Assembly (NCBI RefSeq): GCF_030409835.1
Contig: NZ_JAUFQO010000016.1
Coordinates: 434,001 to 498,000 of the forward strand
Reading direction: 5' to 3'
Origin: Lutimonas halocynthiae
GTDB taxonomy: Bacteria; Bacteroidota; Bacteroidia; Flavobacteriales; Flavobacteriaceae
DNA length: 64,000 nucleotides
Each line of letters begins with the position of its first letter. The stretch's first letter is position 1. A model generated the notes under the pieces. It saw nothing but the letters and a program-made list of their open reading frames with translations. It was not told where the DNA came from and did no database searches. The position numbers were made by a program, and so were the translations under genes. Shown here piece after piece: positions 9,119-18,921 of the stretch.

Positions 9119-10000
9119 ATGATCATGAAAAATTTAATGAACAGTAATGCACTAAAATTAGTAACGCTCTGCATAGCCATTTTCAGTACTATTAATGCTG
9201 TAGCCCAGGATCAATTTGGCGGGCTAGCACTATACACAGTAAGAGATGCAATGGCTGTTGATGCCAAAGAAACACTTAAATCTGTAGCCGAAATAGGTTA
9301 TAAAAATATTGAAGCAGCAGGTTATAAAGACGGAAAGTATTACAATATGTCTCCTGAGGACTTTAAAAATTATTTAGCAGAATTGAATTTAACTCCTGTC
9401 AGTACGCACCAATCTGACATCAATATTGATGATGCAGATACGATGTTCGCAGATGCCAAGGCAGCAGGATTTGAGTATTTTGTTGTGCCAATTCCTCCTA
9501 TGGGATTGTTTAAATATTACCAGGAAACCCAGAGTATGGGAATGACAGGTGGCGCAGAGAACCTTGCTGAGATTCTAACTACCTTAGGTAAGAAATGTGA
9601 GAAAGCTGGTTTAAAATTGTTGTACCACAACCACGACTTTGAATTTATGAAAGATAAAGATGGTGTGGTGGTTATCGATTATTTACTAGAACACTTAGAT
9701 CCAAAATATGTAAATTTTCAAATGGATCTTTACTGGGTGACAAAGGCTGGAGCTGATCCGGTAGTATACTTTAATAAGTATCCAGGAAGATTTAAATTAT
9801 GGCATGTAAAAGATATGGATGATCAAGGAAGGTTTGCACCTGTAGGTAATGGGAAGATCGATTTTGCTAGAATTCTCAAAGACAAAAAGCTCTCGGGTAT
9901 GCAATATTATTTTGTGGAGCAAGATAAAACCTTTGATATGGAACCTCTTGAAGCGATAAAAATAAGCCACGAAGGCATTAAGAAAATTGGATTTAAGTAA
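9119..10000 (+). CDS. Exported sugar phosphate isomerase/epimerase-like TIM barrel (AP endonuclease family 2 fold)
   Basis: 293 residues. A signal peptide (about 1-30, ending NAVAQD) means periplasmic or surface location. The mature part is a xylose-isomerase-like TIM barrel: GGLALYTVRDAM, EIGYKNIEAAG, LLYHNHDFEF (His/Asp metal ligands, about 167-176), QMDLYWVTKAG, and LWHVKDMD (about 238-245, third metal ligand region). The family isomerises or epimerises sugars and their derivatives, often in polysaccharide utilisation; the substrate is not evident here. Starts with two close ATGs (9119, 9125). It is followed by a strong terminator, so it is a single-gene unit. Confidence 0.85.
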   Translation: MIMKNLMNSNALKLVTLCIAIFSTINAVAQDQFGGLALYTVRDAMAVDAKETLKSVAEIGYKNIEAAGYKDGKYYNMSPEDFKNYLAELNLTPVSTHQSDINIDDADTMFADAKAAGFEYFVVPIPPMGLFKYYQETQSMGMTGGAENLAEILTTLGKKCEKAGLKLLYHNHDFEFMKDKDGVVVIDYLLEHLDPKYVNFQMDLYWVTKAGADPVVYFNKYPGRFKLWHVKDMDDQGRFAPVGNGKIDFARILKDKKLSGMQYYFVEQDKTFDMEPLEAIKISHEGIKKIGFK

Positions 10001-10031
10001 ATCTAATCACATATAATAGAAAAAAGTAAGC

Positions 10032-10066
10032 AGGTATTGGTCATCAAGACAGTACCTGTTTTTTTA
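10032..10066 (+). terminator. Intrinsic terminator of the TIM-barrel gene
   Basis: Stem CAGGTATTG / CAGTACCTG (one G-U pair) with a short loop, followed by seven T residues. It begins 31 bases after the stop codon at 10000. Confidence 0.85.
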
Positions 10067-10121
10067 TGTCAAATTTTAGGTGTTGGGATTCAACATCTAT
10101 TCTAATAATAGAATAATCTAG

Positions 10122-10838
10122 TTAGATGATATTAAAAATGACGACAGCATAAAGATAAAAACGCACAAAACGCAGCAGTCCGAAAAGCAAATAATGTTGG
10201 AACTTATATTGTATCAACCCTGCAGCAATACTAGTCATGGAGAAAGGAATAGGTAATAAGGCGCCTACTACAATTAAAAAACCTCCCCATTTGCGAATCA
10301 TTTTTACATGTTTATACATTTTTAATTCGAGGTACTCATAAACTTTAGGCATTTTTGCAATGGCCCTTCCTATGAAATAAGAAATAATACCTCCTAAATA
10401 AGACAAGGCTGCCAGCATTGACAAATAGAAAATTGGCATTTGTGTTTTATCTGCCCAGGCTATAAAAATTTCAGGTGGAATTAATCCCAGAAGAGATTCA
10501 GAAGCAAAGAATACCGACAATATGGCGATAGGGCTATATGTTGTAGTAATTGATGTAAATAAATCATCAAAGTCTATCACAAAGGCATGAATGATCCATA
10601 AGGATACGATAAATGCAACAATAGGCAGAACAGCCTTCCCTAAACTTGACCTTACAAAAGCATAAAAGCCAGTATATGAATAATACTGGTGAAGTAATCT
10701 GATCCTTGATTTTTTTACACTTTGTTTAGGCATTGTACTCATCACTGTTTGAAACCTCAATTTTAAAGAATTGCAAAGATAAGGCATATTCATTATTTGA
10801 AGAACATCTTTGGTCTTCTTAACATATTTATAAGACAT
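10122..10838 (-). CDS. VTT/DedA-like membrane protein
   Basis: 238 residues. A basic 70-residue N-terminal tail is followed by four to five hydrophobic segments. The VTT-type core is visible: IPPEIFIAWA, SYLGGIISYFIGRAIAK, then RKWGGFLIVVGALLPIPFSMTSIAAGL, with the reentrant-loop pattern G-x-x-x-P-x-P found in DedA/YqaA/TMEM41 proteins. Family members are implicated in phospholipid scrambling and envelope homeostasis. An internal ATG at about 10740 (MSTMPKQS) could give a shorter form without the first 33 residues. It stands alone, divergent from the nucleotidase gene. Confidence 0.78.
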   Translation of the reverse strand: MSYKYVKKTKDVLQIMNMPYLCNSLKLRFQTVMSTMPKQSVKKSRIRLLHQYYSYTGFYAFVRSSLGKAVLPIVAFIVSLWIIHAFVIDFDDLFTSITTTYSPIAILSVFFASESLLGLIPPEIFIAWADKTQMPIFYLSMLAALSYLGGIISYFIGRAIAKMPKVYEYLELKMYKHVKMIRKWGGFLIVVGALLPIPFSMTSIAAGLIQYKFQHYLLFGLLRFVRFYLYAVVIFNII

Positions 10839-10990
10839 TTATTTTATGAGAGTGATTATTAGGTATTAAAATGCTTCACTTCTTTGCGAAAAGTTCAAGA
10901 AATTCAGGAAGAAACAATCACTTCAATAAAATTTTCATTGAAGGATTGCCTGTTTTCAATTATTGACTTATTTTACAGAAAATTTGAAAT

Positions 10991-11512
10991 ATGGTTATTT
11001 TTGTAGATATGGATGATGTGATTGCCGACACCTACGGGAAACACATAGAAATGTATAACACAGAGTTTAATAAAAACCTTCCTCTAGCTCATTTTAAAAG
11101 TGGTGAAGTTTGGCAAAATGTACCTGAGATGCACCAAGACAGTATTCGTAAGCATGCACGAACAGATGGTTTCTTCAGAACACTCAAACCCATAAAGGAT
11201 AGTGTTTTGGTATTAAAGGAAATCTGTCAAAAGCATGAAGTTTACATTGCCAGTGCTGCCACGCAGTTTCCAAATTCACTGCGTGAAAAAAGTGACTGGC
11301 TTGATGAGTATTTCCCTTTTATCAGCTGGCATTACCGAATCATGTGTGGTCATAAATTCATTTTAAAAGGTGACCTGCTCATAGATGATCGTACACTTAA
11401 TTTGGATAAATTTGACGGCAACACCCTTTTATTTAATTCCCCGCATAACGCCCATGACAACGGGCATGAGCGTGTAAGTAGCTGGAATGAAGTTGGCAAC
11501 AAGCTATTATAA
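10991..11512 (+). CDS. 5'(3')-deoxyribonucleotidase (HAD family)
   Basis: 173 residues, matching cytosolic 5'-nucleotidase type C. HAD motif I is FVDMDDVIAD (Asp6 nucleophile, Asp8 acid/base), motif II is in VYIASAATQF, and motif IV is the ILKGDLLIDDRTLNL stretch with the metal-binding aspartates. It should dephosphorylate (deoxy)ribonucleoside monophosphates in the cytoplasm and so trim nucleotide pools. The stop overlaps the convergent MDR gene by six bases. Confidence 0.88.
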   Translation: MVIFVDMDDVIADTYGKHIEMYNTEFNKNLPLAHFKSGEVWQNVPEMHQDSIRKHARTDGFFRTLKPIKDSVLVLKEICQKHEVYIASAATQFPNSLREKSDWLDEYFPFISWHYRIMCGHKFILKGDLLIDDRTLNLDKFDGNTLLFNSPHNAHDNGHERVSSWNEVGNKLL

Positions 11513-12484
11513 GCTATTGATTAATACAATGTTTCCCTTTTTCCGGCCACTGTCAACATATTGATGCGCTAAAGTAATTTCTTCAAGAGCATAACTTTTA
11601 TCGATCCAGGTTGTTAAAGATCCATTTTCTAAAAAGCCCTTTAATTCTAGGAAAAGAATTTTAAGTTCAGGTATTGGCTTCAACCCTGTGGCTGAAAATT
11701 TAGCTTTTTTTCCTCCAAGGATTCCAGTTTTTATCATCTGGTATAATAACGGGAGGCCAAGAACCGGAGATATAAATTGCCCTCCTGATGTCAATGCTTT
11801 CTTGCATGCTGAAAATGACAGGGTACCGACGGTATCATAAATGATATCATACAACTCGCCTTGTCTAGCAAAGTTAGTTTTAGTATAATCGATTACATGA
11901 TCAGCGCCAAAATTTTTGACCAAATCAATGTTGGAAGTGCTGCAAACACCAGTCACTTCAGCCCCAAGAATCTTTGCAAGTTGCACAGCAGCGCTTCCCA
12001 AACTTCCAGAAGCACCATTGATCAATATTTTCTGGCCCGGTTTCATATTCGCAATACTTTTGAGGAAATTTATTGAAGTTAAAGCCCCATCACAGACAGG
12101 TGCGGCTTGAGCAAAAGAAATGTTTTCTGGCTTTTTAAGTACCACTCCATCTTCTGGAACACAAACATATTCGCAGTTTGTTCCGGGTCCGAGTACAATT
12201 TCTCCAAACACAGCATCTCCAATGCTGAATGCGCTTACTTCTTTTCCGGCAGAAACAACAATTCCTGAAAACCCTGTTCCAGGAACTGGATTTTTGGGTT
12301 TGGTCAGGCCAATAAATAACCTCCCATAATATGGTTCTCCTTTTCTCATCATGCTATCAGCCGCGGTTACACTTGATGCTTTTATCTGTATGAGTATTTC
12401 ATTTGCATTTGGTATTGGTTTATCCGTTTCTGTTAGTTTTAAAACTTTTGGAGATCCGTATTGCGTTGTGATAATTGTTTTCAT
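11507..12484 (-). CDS. MDR-family NAD(P)-dependent oxidoreductase (quinone reductase-like)
   Basis: 325 residues. GroES-like N-terminal domain (VTAADSMMRKG at about 38-48) and a Rossmann domain with the loop INGASGSLGSAAVQLAKILG. LGAEVTGVCSTSN and GADHVIDYT are typical of the NAD(P)-dependent alcohol dehydrogenase/QOR-2-like branch. No structural zinc lobe. Cytoplasmic; substrate unknown. It is not a close copy of the MDR at 2744. A 340-base non-coding stretch separates it from the AraC-type gene upstream. Confidence 0.82.
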   Translation of the reverse strand: MKTIITTQYGSPKVLKLTETDKPIPNANEILIQIKASSVTAADSMMRKGEPYYGRLFIGLTKPKNPVPGTGFSGIVVSAGKEVSAFSIGDAVFGEIVLGPGTNCEYVCVPEDGVVLKKPENISFAQAAPVCDGALTSINFLKSIANMKPGQKILINGASGSLGSAAVQLAKILGAEVTGVCSTSNIDLVKNFGADHVIDYTKTNFARQGELYDIIYDTVGTLSFSACKKALTSGGQFISPVLGLPLLYQMIKTGILGGKKAKFSATGLKPIPELKILFLELKGFLENGSLTTWIDKSYALEEITLAHQYVDSGRKKGNIVLINSL

Positions 12485-12824
12485 GTTTTTGTTTTATAAG
12501 ATTTGTCATTTACTATTTTAGAAGTTTTTATCGATTCTAAAGAAATGATGCTAAACTGTTGATGATATAAATGATTATTGAAATTAAAATGCTGATCATG
12601 ATATGTAACTGGATTAAATAAACTTCCGTTTGAGTTTACAAAGATGCGATCAGAAGCAGTGCCGGTCGTTCCAGTTTTAAAATCAGAACCAATTTTATTT
12701 CAAAGGAATTGAGCTTATACTATGAGGTATCCTATTACTAATCAGCAACTAGAGCACTTTTAATTAAAACAAAAATTATAATAAAGGTCTTGGTATGTTA
12801 TTCGAATTGTTTTAAAATCAGAAC
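12485..12824. other. Intergenic stretch with a 16-base direct repeat
   Basis: No convincing gene. The sequence GTTTTAAAATCAGAAC occurs twice, at 12674-12689 and 12809-12824; the second copy touches the stop codon of the AraC-type gene. The promoter of the MDR gene probably lies at the low-coordinate end. Nothing else was recognised. Confidence 0.5.
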
Positions 12825-14612
12825 TTAAATCGCTCTAACTTGATTCCAATATGCCTTGGGAGTGATTCCCATATTTTTCTTAAAAAAAGTATTGAACACA
12901 GTTTTAGAATTAAAACCGCTATCATAAGCAAGAGCCAAAATGGTTAAATGCTTTTGAGAAGGATCTTGAACCTTTTCTTTAAAAGCCTCTAAACGGAGTG
13001 AATTGATGTATTCAGAAAAATTTTTCTCAAGGCCTTCATTTAACAATTGTGACACATAATTAGGAGGAAGCTCAAGTGATTCCGCCAAATGACGCAATGT
13101 AAGGTCTTGGTCTAGAAATGGTTTTTCATTTGACATTATTGATTCCAGCTGCAGTATATATCTATTGAGTTCATCCTTGCTAAATAATGTTTTTTTGTAT
13201 TTTCTTTTTTCGGCTTGAAATTTTGTAGCCGCTCCTAATGCATTTCTCATAAGGGTTTGAAACTTCTTATGTTGATGCAAGGGTTTTAAAACCGGTTCTG
13301 TATATAGCAATAGCATCATAGGTAATCTATAGCTAATTCCCTGTTCAATCAATCTAAAAACAGCTTCGTATTGCTTTAAGATGGCATTGATCAAAATTAA
13401 AAAGTTTAAAGCAGCTCCCATAGATTCAGACTCCAGATGCGATTCAAGCTGATTCATTCCAATTGCCACTTCTTTATCATTGTTTAAAGCAGCATAAGCC
13501 AAAGTGGTTCCACCTAATTTTGTGAGGTCTGCAGCATTATTGTTAGTTAATGATTGAAAATATACCAGCCCTTTTTCAGGACTACCCGATAAGACATAAG
13601 AAATTCCAATATAAAGTGGTGGAAAGGGTAAATCAGTCTTTAGGTCTAAACTTCTGAAAAGCCAATGAATTGCCAGTTCATATTCTTCTTTTAAATAATA
13701 TAGAAATCCTTTATAATGGACATTCATTGCCGATAGAGGCGCAATTTCTAAGGCCTTATCGAGATAAACAGCTGCATCATCTAGCTTTCCTTCAACGGTA
13801 AGGAAATTGGCTAAACTCAAGTACATTTCATCTGTTGGTCTGATTGCTATAGCCTGATTGACGTGTTCATAAGCTTTTTTAAGGTCCCAATTCTGATAGC
13901 AAGATATCCAAGCCATATTTAGTTGGGACTCTGGCAGGTTTGGATCTAACTCTAGCGCTTTATCAAGAAATGGTTTTGCCTGCATAAAGGCATCTTGGGC
14001 AGGCATCAAGCCCATTGTTCCAAGAAAAGCAAAAGCCTGGTTTACACCTAGATATGCCAAAGTAAACTGCTCTTCTTCCTCAATAAGATCCTTAAAGATG
14101 GAGATGGCTTTTTCAGTCTCAGGCAAAGTCAACTTCATAAGGTGAAACTTTGCTTTTAAATAAAGCTTATAGCTGTTTACTGATATATCGAGCACATCAA
14201 CCAAATGGTCTTCAATATCAAAGTGACCAATATGTTCTCTGAGTCGGTCTGCTATAAAAAGACTGATTTCATCTTGAACAGCAAAAATATCTTTTATAGA
14301 TCTGTCAAAAGTTTCTGACCAGAAATGAAAATCTTCTTCTACATCAATCAACTGAGCAGTAACCCGAATCAGCTCTCCCGAAAGGCGAATGCTGCCTTCT
14401 AATATGATGGCGACTCCCAATTCATTACCTATATCGCGAATCGGTAAATTTTTATTTTTAAAAAAGAAAGAAGAAGTGCGCGAAGTAACCTTTAAGTCTT
14501 TGATTTTGGCCAAGGCATTAATGATCTCTTCTGTCATGCCATCACTGAAATATTCATTCTCCTTATCAGAACTCATATTTACAAAAGGCAATACTGCTAT
14601 CGATTTATTCAT
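12825..14612 (-). CDS. AraC-family regulator with N-terminal TolB/FlgO-like domain and TPRs
   Basis: 595 residues in three parts. Residues about 1-115 match the domain found at the N-terminus of TPR-containing cyclases and regulators (IAVLPFVNMSSDKENEYFSDGMTEEI, positions 4-29, then ILEGSIR and SETFDRSIKDIFAVQDEI). Residues about 140-420 are tetratricopeptide repeats. Residues about 495-595 are an AraC-type double helix-turn-helix ending in the classic FSEYINSLRLEAFK and GFNSKTVFNTFFKKNMG pattern. No signal peptide or membrane helix, so it is cytoplasmic. The TPR part probably senses a partner or ligand. The target is unknown; the divergently placed SLC12 gene (14793, 180 bases away) is a reasonable guess. 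Confidence 0.85.
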   Translation of the reverse strand: MNKSIAVLPFVNMSSDKENEYFSDGMTEEIINALAKIKDLKVTSRTSSFFFKNKNLPIRDIGNELGVAIILEGSIRLSGELIRVTAQLIDVEEDFHFWSETFDRSIKDIFAVQDEISLFIADRLREHIGHFDIEDHLVDVLDISVNSYKLYLKAKFHLMKLTLPETEKAISIFKDLIEEEEQFTLAYLGVNQAFAFLGTMGLMPAQDAFMQAKPFLDKALELDPNLPESQLNMAWISCYQNWDLKKAYEHVNQAIAIRPTDEMYLSLANFLTVEGKLDDAAVYLDKALEIAPLSAMNVHYKGFLYYLKEEYELAIHWLFRSLDLKTDLPFPPLYIGISYVLSGSPEKGLVYFQSLTNNNAADLTKLGGTTLAYAALNNDKEVAIGMNQLESHLESESMGAALNFLILINAILKQYEAVFRLIEQGISYRLPMMLLLYTEPVLKPLHQHKKFQTLMRNALGAATKFQAEKRKYKKTLFSKDELNRYILQLESIMSNEKPFLDQDLTLRHLAESLELPPNYVSQLLNEGLEKNFSEYINSLRLEAFKEKVQDPSQKHLTILALAYDSGFNSKTVFNTFFKKNMGITPKAYWNQVRAI

Positions 14613-14792
14613 GTTTTACCTTCTGATTCTTTAGTAGTTGGATGTCAAAAGCTCGGAATGCTTTATGCATGATACAAATATATCAAATAACGGGCGATAT
14701 AAATATCTTGAACCAGAATCAAACTGATATACATTTTTAAAAAAGATTGGCTATATTCACCCTCTTATTAGAATCTAAAGGCACAGAGGCTT

Positions 14793-16976
14793 ATGTCTGC
14801 AAAAAAGAAGTTTGGAACTTTTGCAGGGGTGTTTACCCCATCCATTTTGACAATACTTGGTGTTATCATGTATATGCGACTCGGTTGGGTTGTTGGTAAT
14901 TCAGGACTCTTCGGAACGATCGCCATAATTATTATTGCACATATCATTGCTGTTACAACTGGTCTAAGTGTTTCTTCGGTAGCGACTGACAAAAAAATTG
15001 GCGCTGGTGGAATCTACTATGTACTCTCCAGGAGTATGGGTATTCCTATTGGCGGATCGATCGGTATTGCCATTTTTATCGGGACTGCCTTTTCCATATC
15101 CCTTTATTTAATAGGATTTTCTGAAAGTTTCAACAGCTATTTTGACTTGGGTATGTCAACCAACGACTTTCGTATAACTGCTACACTAGCGCTATTATCA
15201 TTAACAGTATTGGCATTAATCAGTACTTCAGTGGCCTTAAAAGCCCAGTTTTTTATACTTGCAGCGATCTTGATTTCATTGGTATCTATCTTTTTTGGGT
15301 CAACAGAATTTGCTCCTGAATCAGTTAATTTACTTCCTTCTGAAGGCTCAGTTCCGTTGGAGATGGTCTTTGCCATATTCTTCCCTGCGGTTACTGGATT
15401 TACAGCTGGTATTGCTATGAGTGGTGATTTAGAAGATCCAAAGCAATCCATACCCATGGGTACGTTAATGGCTATTGGCGTTGGATTATTTGTCTATGTG
15501 GCTTTGGCTATATTTCTTGCCTTTGCTGTAGACCCAGCCCTATTGAAAAGCGATTATAATATTCTCATGAAAATTGCCTTGTTTGCTCCGGCTGTTGTGG
15601 CAGGAATTTGGGGAGCAACTTTGTCATCTGCCATTGGTGGTATTCTTGGAGGCCCTAGAATTTTACAAGCCATGTCTATTGATTTGGTCACACCAAAAAT
15701 ATTTGGCAAAGGAAAAGGGAAAAATAACGAACCTGTCAATGCCTTGTTTCTTGTTTTTTTAATTGCCGAAATTGGTATATTAATTGGAGAACTAGACGTT
15801 ATAGCCAGACTGGTTTCAATGTTTTATCTAACAGCATATGGCTTTATCAATATCTGCTATTTCTTAGAAAGTTGGGCCAACCCTGATTTTCAACCTTCTT
15901 TTAAGATTAAACGATGGATTGGATTAGTCGGTTTTATGGCCTGCTTCGCCGTAATGTTCAAATTGGATACAACAGCCATGTTAGGTGCTTTGGCAGTAAT
16001 TGGGGCCCTATTCTTAGGTTTGCAGCGTAAGGAAGTCAAACTTCAATCGAATGATGTATGGCGAAGTGTATGGGAAAACATTGTCAACAAAGGGCTAAAG
16101 AAAATAGATTCTAATGCAGAGGAGAATTCTAACTGGAACCCCAATATTATACTGTTTAGTGGGCAGAGCGATCATCAGCGTTTTTTATTGGAATTAGGAA
16201 AAACTGTTTCAGGTAGAACAGGCATGGTAACCAACTTCAAACTAATAGTTGATAAGGATGATGACAAACCTCTAAAACGAACCGAACAGGTCGTTATGGA
16301 TGTTAATTTTAAAGAGTTAGGTATTTTTGCAAGGCAATTAAAAGTGAGTAATATTTATGAGGGTATTACCAATATAGCCTCCACTTTCGGGTTTTCTGGT
16401 GTTGAACCCAATACCATTATGATGGGTTGGCCCAAAGGCTTGGAAAACTCTAAAGAATATTCCAAAATGACCCAAACTTTGCTCCATTTGGATTATAACT
16501 TACTCTATCTTGATTTTGATCTTAAAACGAAATTTGGCAATTATAAAACTGTTGACCTCTGGTGGCGTGAAACGGATAGCAAAAATGCTGAGATGATGTT
16601 GAATATTGCACGATTTATTATTGCCTCTCCTAGATGGGACAACCCACATATTAGGGTGCTATTTGTCAATAATAACAATGTGGAAAGTTCAGTTATAGAA
16701 AATAAAATTCATGAGCTAGTTGAAGATCTTAGAGTAAATGTTGTGATCAAAATCATTAATAATGCAGTTGAACAAAAGGCGTTCTATGATATTATTGAAG
16801 AAGAATCTTCAACAACAGATCTAACTCTAGTGGGAATTCCAAACTTTCAAATAGAAAAACAGGCAGAATTTGTATTGAAAACAAACCATTTGTTTGAGGC
16901 CATAGGTTCTACCCTGTTGGTTAAAGCTGCAAATAATTTCAATGTTTTGGATCTGAGTTTTATTGACGAAGAATGA
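14793..16976 (+). CDS. SLC12-type cation-chloride cotransporter/amino acid permease
   Basis: 727 residues. The N-terminal half (about 1-415) has twelve hydrophobic helices of the APC superfamily: GVFTPSILTILGVIMYMRLG opens helix 1, and MSGDLEDPKQSIPMG and ILGGPRILQAMSID are characteristic SLC12 loops. The C-terminal half (about 440-727) is the soluble SLC12 domain, related to the fragment at 1-366. Eukaryotic relatives carry Na+/K+/Cl-; bacterial members are poorly characterised and may carry amino acids. Stop at 16976; the preferred start of the next gene is 74 bases downstream. Confidence 0.87.
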   Translation: MSAKKKFGTFAGVFTPSILTILGVIMYMRLGWVVGNSGLFGTIAIIIIAHIIAVTTGLSVSSVATDKKIGAGGIYYVLSRSMGIPIGGSIGIAIFIGTAFSISLYLIGFSESFNSYFDLGMSTNDFRITATLALLSLTVLALISTSVALKAQFFILAAILISLVSIFFGSTEFAPESVNLLPSEGSVPLEMVFAIFFPAVTGFTAGIAMSGDLEDPKQSIPMGTLMAIGVGLFVYVALAIFLAFAVDPALLKSDYNILMKIALFAPAVVAGIWGATLSSAIGGILGGPRILQAMSIDLVTPKIFGKGKGKNNEPVNALFLVFLIAEIGILIGELDVIARLVSMFYLTAYGFINICYFLESWANPDFQPSFKIKRWIGLVGFMACFAVMFKLDTTAMLGALAVIGALFLGLQRKEVKLQSNDVWRSVWENIVNKGLKKIDSNAEENSNWNPNIILFSGQSDHQRFLLELGKTVSGRTGMVTNFKLIVDKDDDKPLKRTEQVVMDVNFKELGIFARQLKVSNIYEGITNIASTFGFSGVEPNTIMMGWPKGLENSKEYSKMTQTLLHLDYNLLYLDFDLKTKFGNYKTVDLWWRETDSKNAEMMLNIARFIIASPRWDNPHIRVLFVNNNNVESSVIENKIHELVEDLRVNVVIKIINNAVEQKAFYDIIEEESSTTDLTLVGIPNFQIEKQAEFVLKTNHLFEAIGSTLLVKAANNFNVLDLSFIDEE

Positions 16977-17049
16977 TATTGCTATTTTTAAATCTTTATT
17001 AGAATGCTTATTAAAGGTCAAATTAAGTATATTCACATTGCAAAACTTG

Positions 17050-17832
17050 ATGACTGACTTTAAGACAAAATACGGACCATGGGCCTTGGTTGCAGGAGCA
17101 TCCGAAGGATTGGGAGCTGCCTTTGCAGAGGCTCTGGCTGAACGGGGATTGAACCTTATTTTGATAGCAAGGCGATTGGATAAATTGGAAGACCTGGCCC
17201 AACATATAAGCAACTTATATTCGGTCGAAACTATTGCTCATTCATTAGACCTAGCAGATTTTAAAGCAGTTAAAACTTTTGTAACACAACGCAAAGAATC
17301 TATTGGTTTACTGGTCTATAATGCGGCATATTCACCTATTGGGTATTTTGAAAATATTTCGGAGCAAAGCCTTGAGCAAATAGTTGATGTCAATATTAAA
17401 GCACCCCTGTTACTTTCAAAACTGGTATCTACACGAATGATTGAAAGAAAGAAGGGTGGAATCGTTTTGATGGCTTCCCTTGCCGGAGCTCAGGGAAGCC
17501 CAAAAATTGCCACCTACGGCGCTTCAAAAGCATTTAATTCTGTTTTTGCAGAAGGACTATGGAATGAATTAAAGAAGTATCAAATCGATGTGCTTGCCTC
17601 TTGTGCAGGTGCCATTTCCACTCCCGGTTATAAAAATGCCCAAAACACAAAAGATGCGCCGGGTACGCTGTCTCCTCAGCGCGTAGCAGAAGACACCTTG
17701 AAAGCACTTGGTAAGGGCCCGATAATTATTCCTGGTTTCACAAATAAACTAGCGTATTTTTTTATGAATCGCGTATTTCCAAGAAAATGGGCTATTTCGA
17801 TAATGGATAAAAACACTAAAGATCTAACATAA
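17050..17832 (+). CDS. Short-chain dehydrogenase/reductase (SDR)
   Basis: 260 residues from the ATG at 17050, chosen because it places the Rossmann loop AGASEGLG at residues 15-22 as is usual. The ATG at 16963 would add 29 residues and overlap the SLC12 gene. Classical SDR motifs: the glycine loop, NAAYSPIG in place of NNAG, the catalytic Ser in VLMASLAG, and YGASK as the Tyr-x-x-x-Lys pair. Reduces or oxidises a carbonyl/hydroxyl with NAD(P)(H). The stop TAA shares one base with the ATG of the ERG4/ERG24-like gene (TAATG), so the two are coupled and may act on the same lipid or isoprenoid substrate. Confidence 0.85.
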   Translation: MTDFKTKYGPWALVAGASEGLGAAFAEALAERGLNLILIARRLDKLEDLAQHISNLYSVETIAHSLDLADFKAVKTFVTQRKESIGLLVYNAAYSPIGYFENISEQSLEQIVDVNIKAPLLLSKLVSTRMIERKKGGIVLMASLAGAQGSPKIATYGASKAFNSVFAEGLWNELKKYQIDVLASCAGAISTPGYKNAQNTKDAPGTLSPQRVAEDTLKALGKGPIIIPGFTNKLAYFFMNRVFPRKWAISIMDKNTKDLT

Positions 17833-18908
17833 TGACACAAGCACTTGGTTTCTTTACACCCTGGATCATCTACCTGCTCATAACTTTTTTGCATTATTTC
17901 ATGCCTGGACGCTGGGTAACCGGCTATGTAAAACATGCTGAGACTGGCGAATTATTGAGGTATAAACTAAATGGGAGATTGGTTTTATTCACTTGTATCT
18001 TGCTCTGGCTTTTGGTGGGTTTTATGGGCTGGGTTCCTTATGACTGGCTCTATGCAATCAGATGGTATAGTCTGGCCGGTGCCTTTGTTTTTGGGTTGGT
18101 CTTTTCTTTATGGATTGTATTACCCTATCCTTCAACCGGAAGATCCTTGTTATTGGATATATTTTTAGGCCGACTTGAGAATCCACAATATAAAAATGGG
18201 AGAATCGATGCAAAAATGTGGTTATATCTTATTGGAGCTGTAATGCTTGAATTAAATATATTGAGTTTTGTTGCCCACCACTATGACGTTTTCGGAACTA
18301 TTTCACCTGGCTTATTACTTGGTGCAGCCATGTTGACCTATTTTATAATTGACTATTTAAGTTTTGAAAAAGTGCATTTGTATACTTATGATTTTTTTGC
18401 AGAGCGTGTAGGTGTCAAACTGGGATGGGGCTGCCTGACCTTCTACCCTTACTTTTATCTGATCGTTATCTGGGCGACTGTAAATTTACCTGATCCAAAA
18501 ACTCCTTTATGGGTACTTGTTTGTTATACGCTTCTTTTTTTACTGGGCTGGACGCTGGCTCGTGGGGCAAACATGCAGAAATATTTTTTTAAGACATCTC
18601 CTAAGAAAGCATTTTTAGGCATCAAGCCTGAAACCATATCTGACGGAAACAAAGTATTATTGGTGAATGGTTTTTGGGGCCTCAGTCGCCACATTAATTA
18701 TTTGGGAGAAATACTAATGGGTACCGCTATTGCTTTGATCGTTGGTTATCCTGGAGTATTATGGGTATGGTTGTACCCTTTGTATTATGTTGCTCTTTTA
18801 CTGCCAAGACAATTAGATGATGACAAAAGATGCGCCACTAAATATGGCAATCTATGGCAAGAATATACTCAAAGAGTTAAATATAAGATCATTCCGTATC
18901 TGTATTAA
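17832..18908 (+). CDS. ERG4/ERG24-like membrane reductase (sterol C14/C24 reductase superfamily)
   Basis: 358 residues with about eight to nine membrane helices. The C-terminus carries the family signature: GFWGLSRHINYLGEIL, then LYPLYYVALLLPRQLDDDKRC and KYGNLWQEYTQRVKYKIIPYLY-type ending. NADPH-dependent C=C reduction is the known activity in eukaryotic sterol synthesis and in 7-dehydrocholesterol reductases. The bacterial substrate is unknown and no sterol genes are visible here. Translationally coupled to the SDR upstream through TAATG. It is convergent with the esterase gene, with a 13-base gap. Confidence 0.83.
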   Translation: MTQALGFFTPWIIYLLITFLHYFMPGRWVTGYVKHAETGELLRYKLNGRLVLFTCILLWLLVGFMGWVPYDWLYAIRWYSLAGAFVFGLVFSLWIVLPYPSTGRSLLLDIFLGRLENPQYKNGRIDAKMWLYLIGAVMLELNILSFVAHHYDVFGTISPGLLLGAAMLTYFIIDYLSFEKVHLYTYDFFAERVGVKLGWGCLTFYPYFYLIVIWATVNLPDPKTPLWVLVCYTLLFLLGWTLARGANMQKYFFKTSPKKAFLGIKPETISDGNKVLLVNGFWGLSRHINYLGEILMGTAIALIVGYPGVLWVWLYPLYYVALLLPRQLDDDKRCATKYGNLWQEYTQRVKYKIIPYLY

Positions 18909-18921
18909 ATACATTCCTTAT

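Noticed and set aside
12674-12824. 16-base direct repeat as an insertion target or attachment site
   Set aside because: No integrase, transposase or tRNA is near, and the AT-rich sequence could recur by chance.
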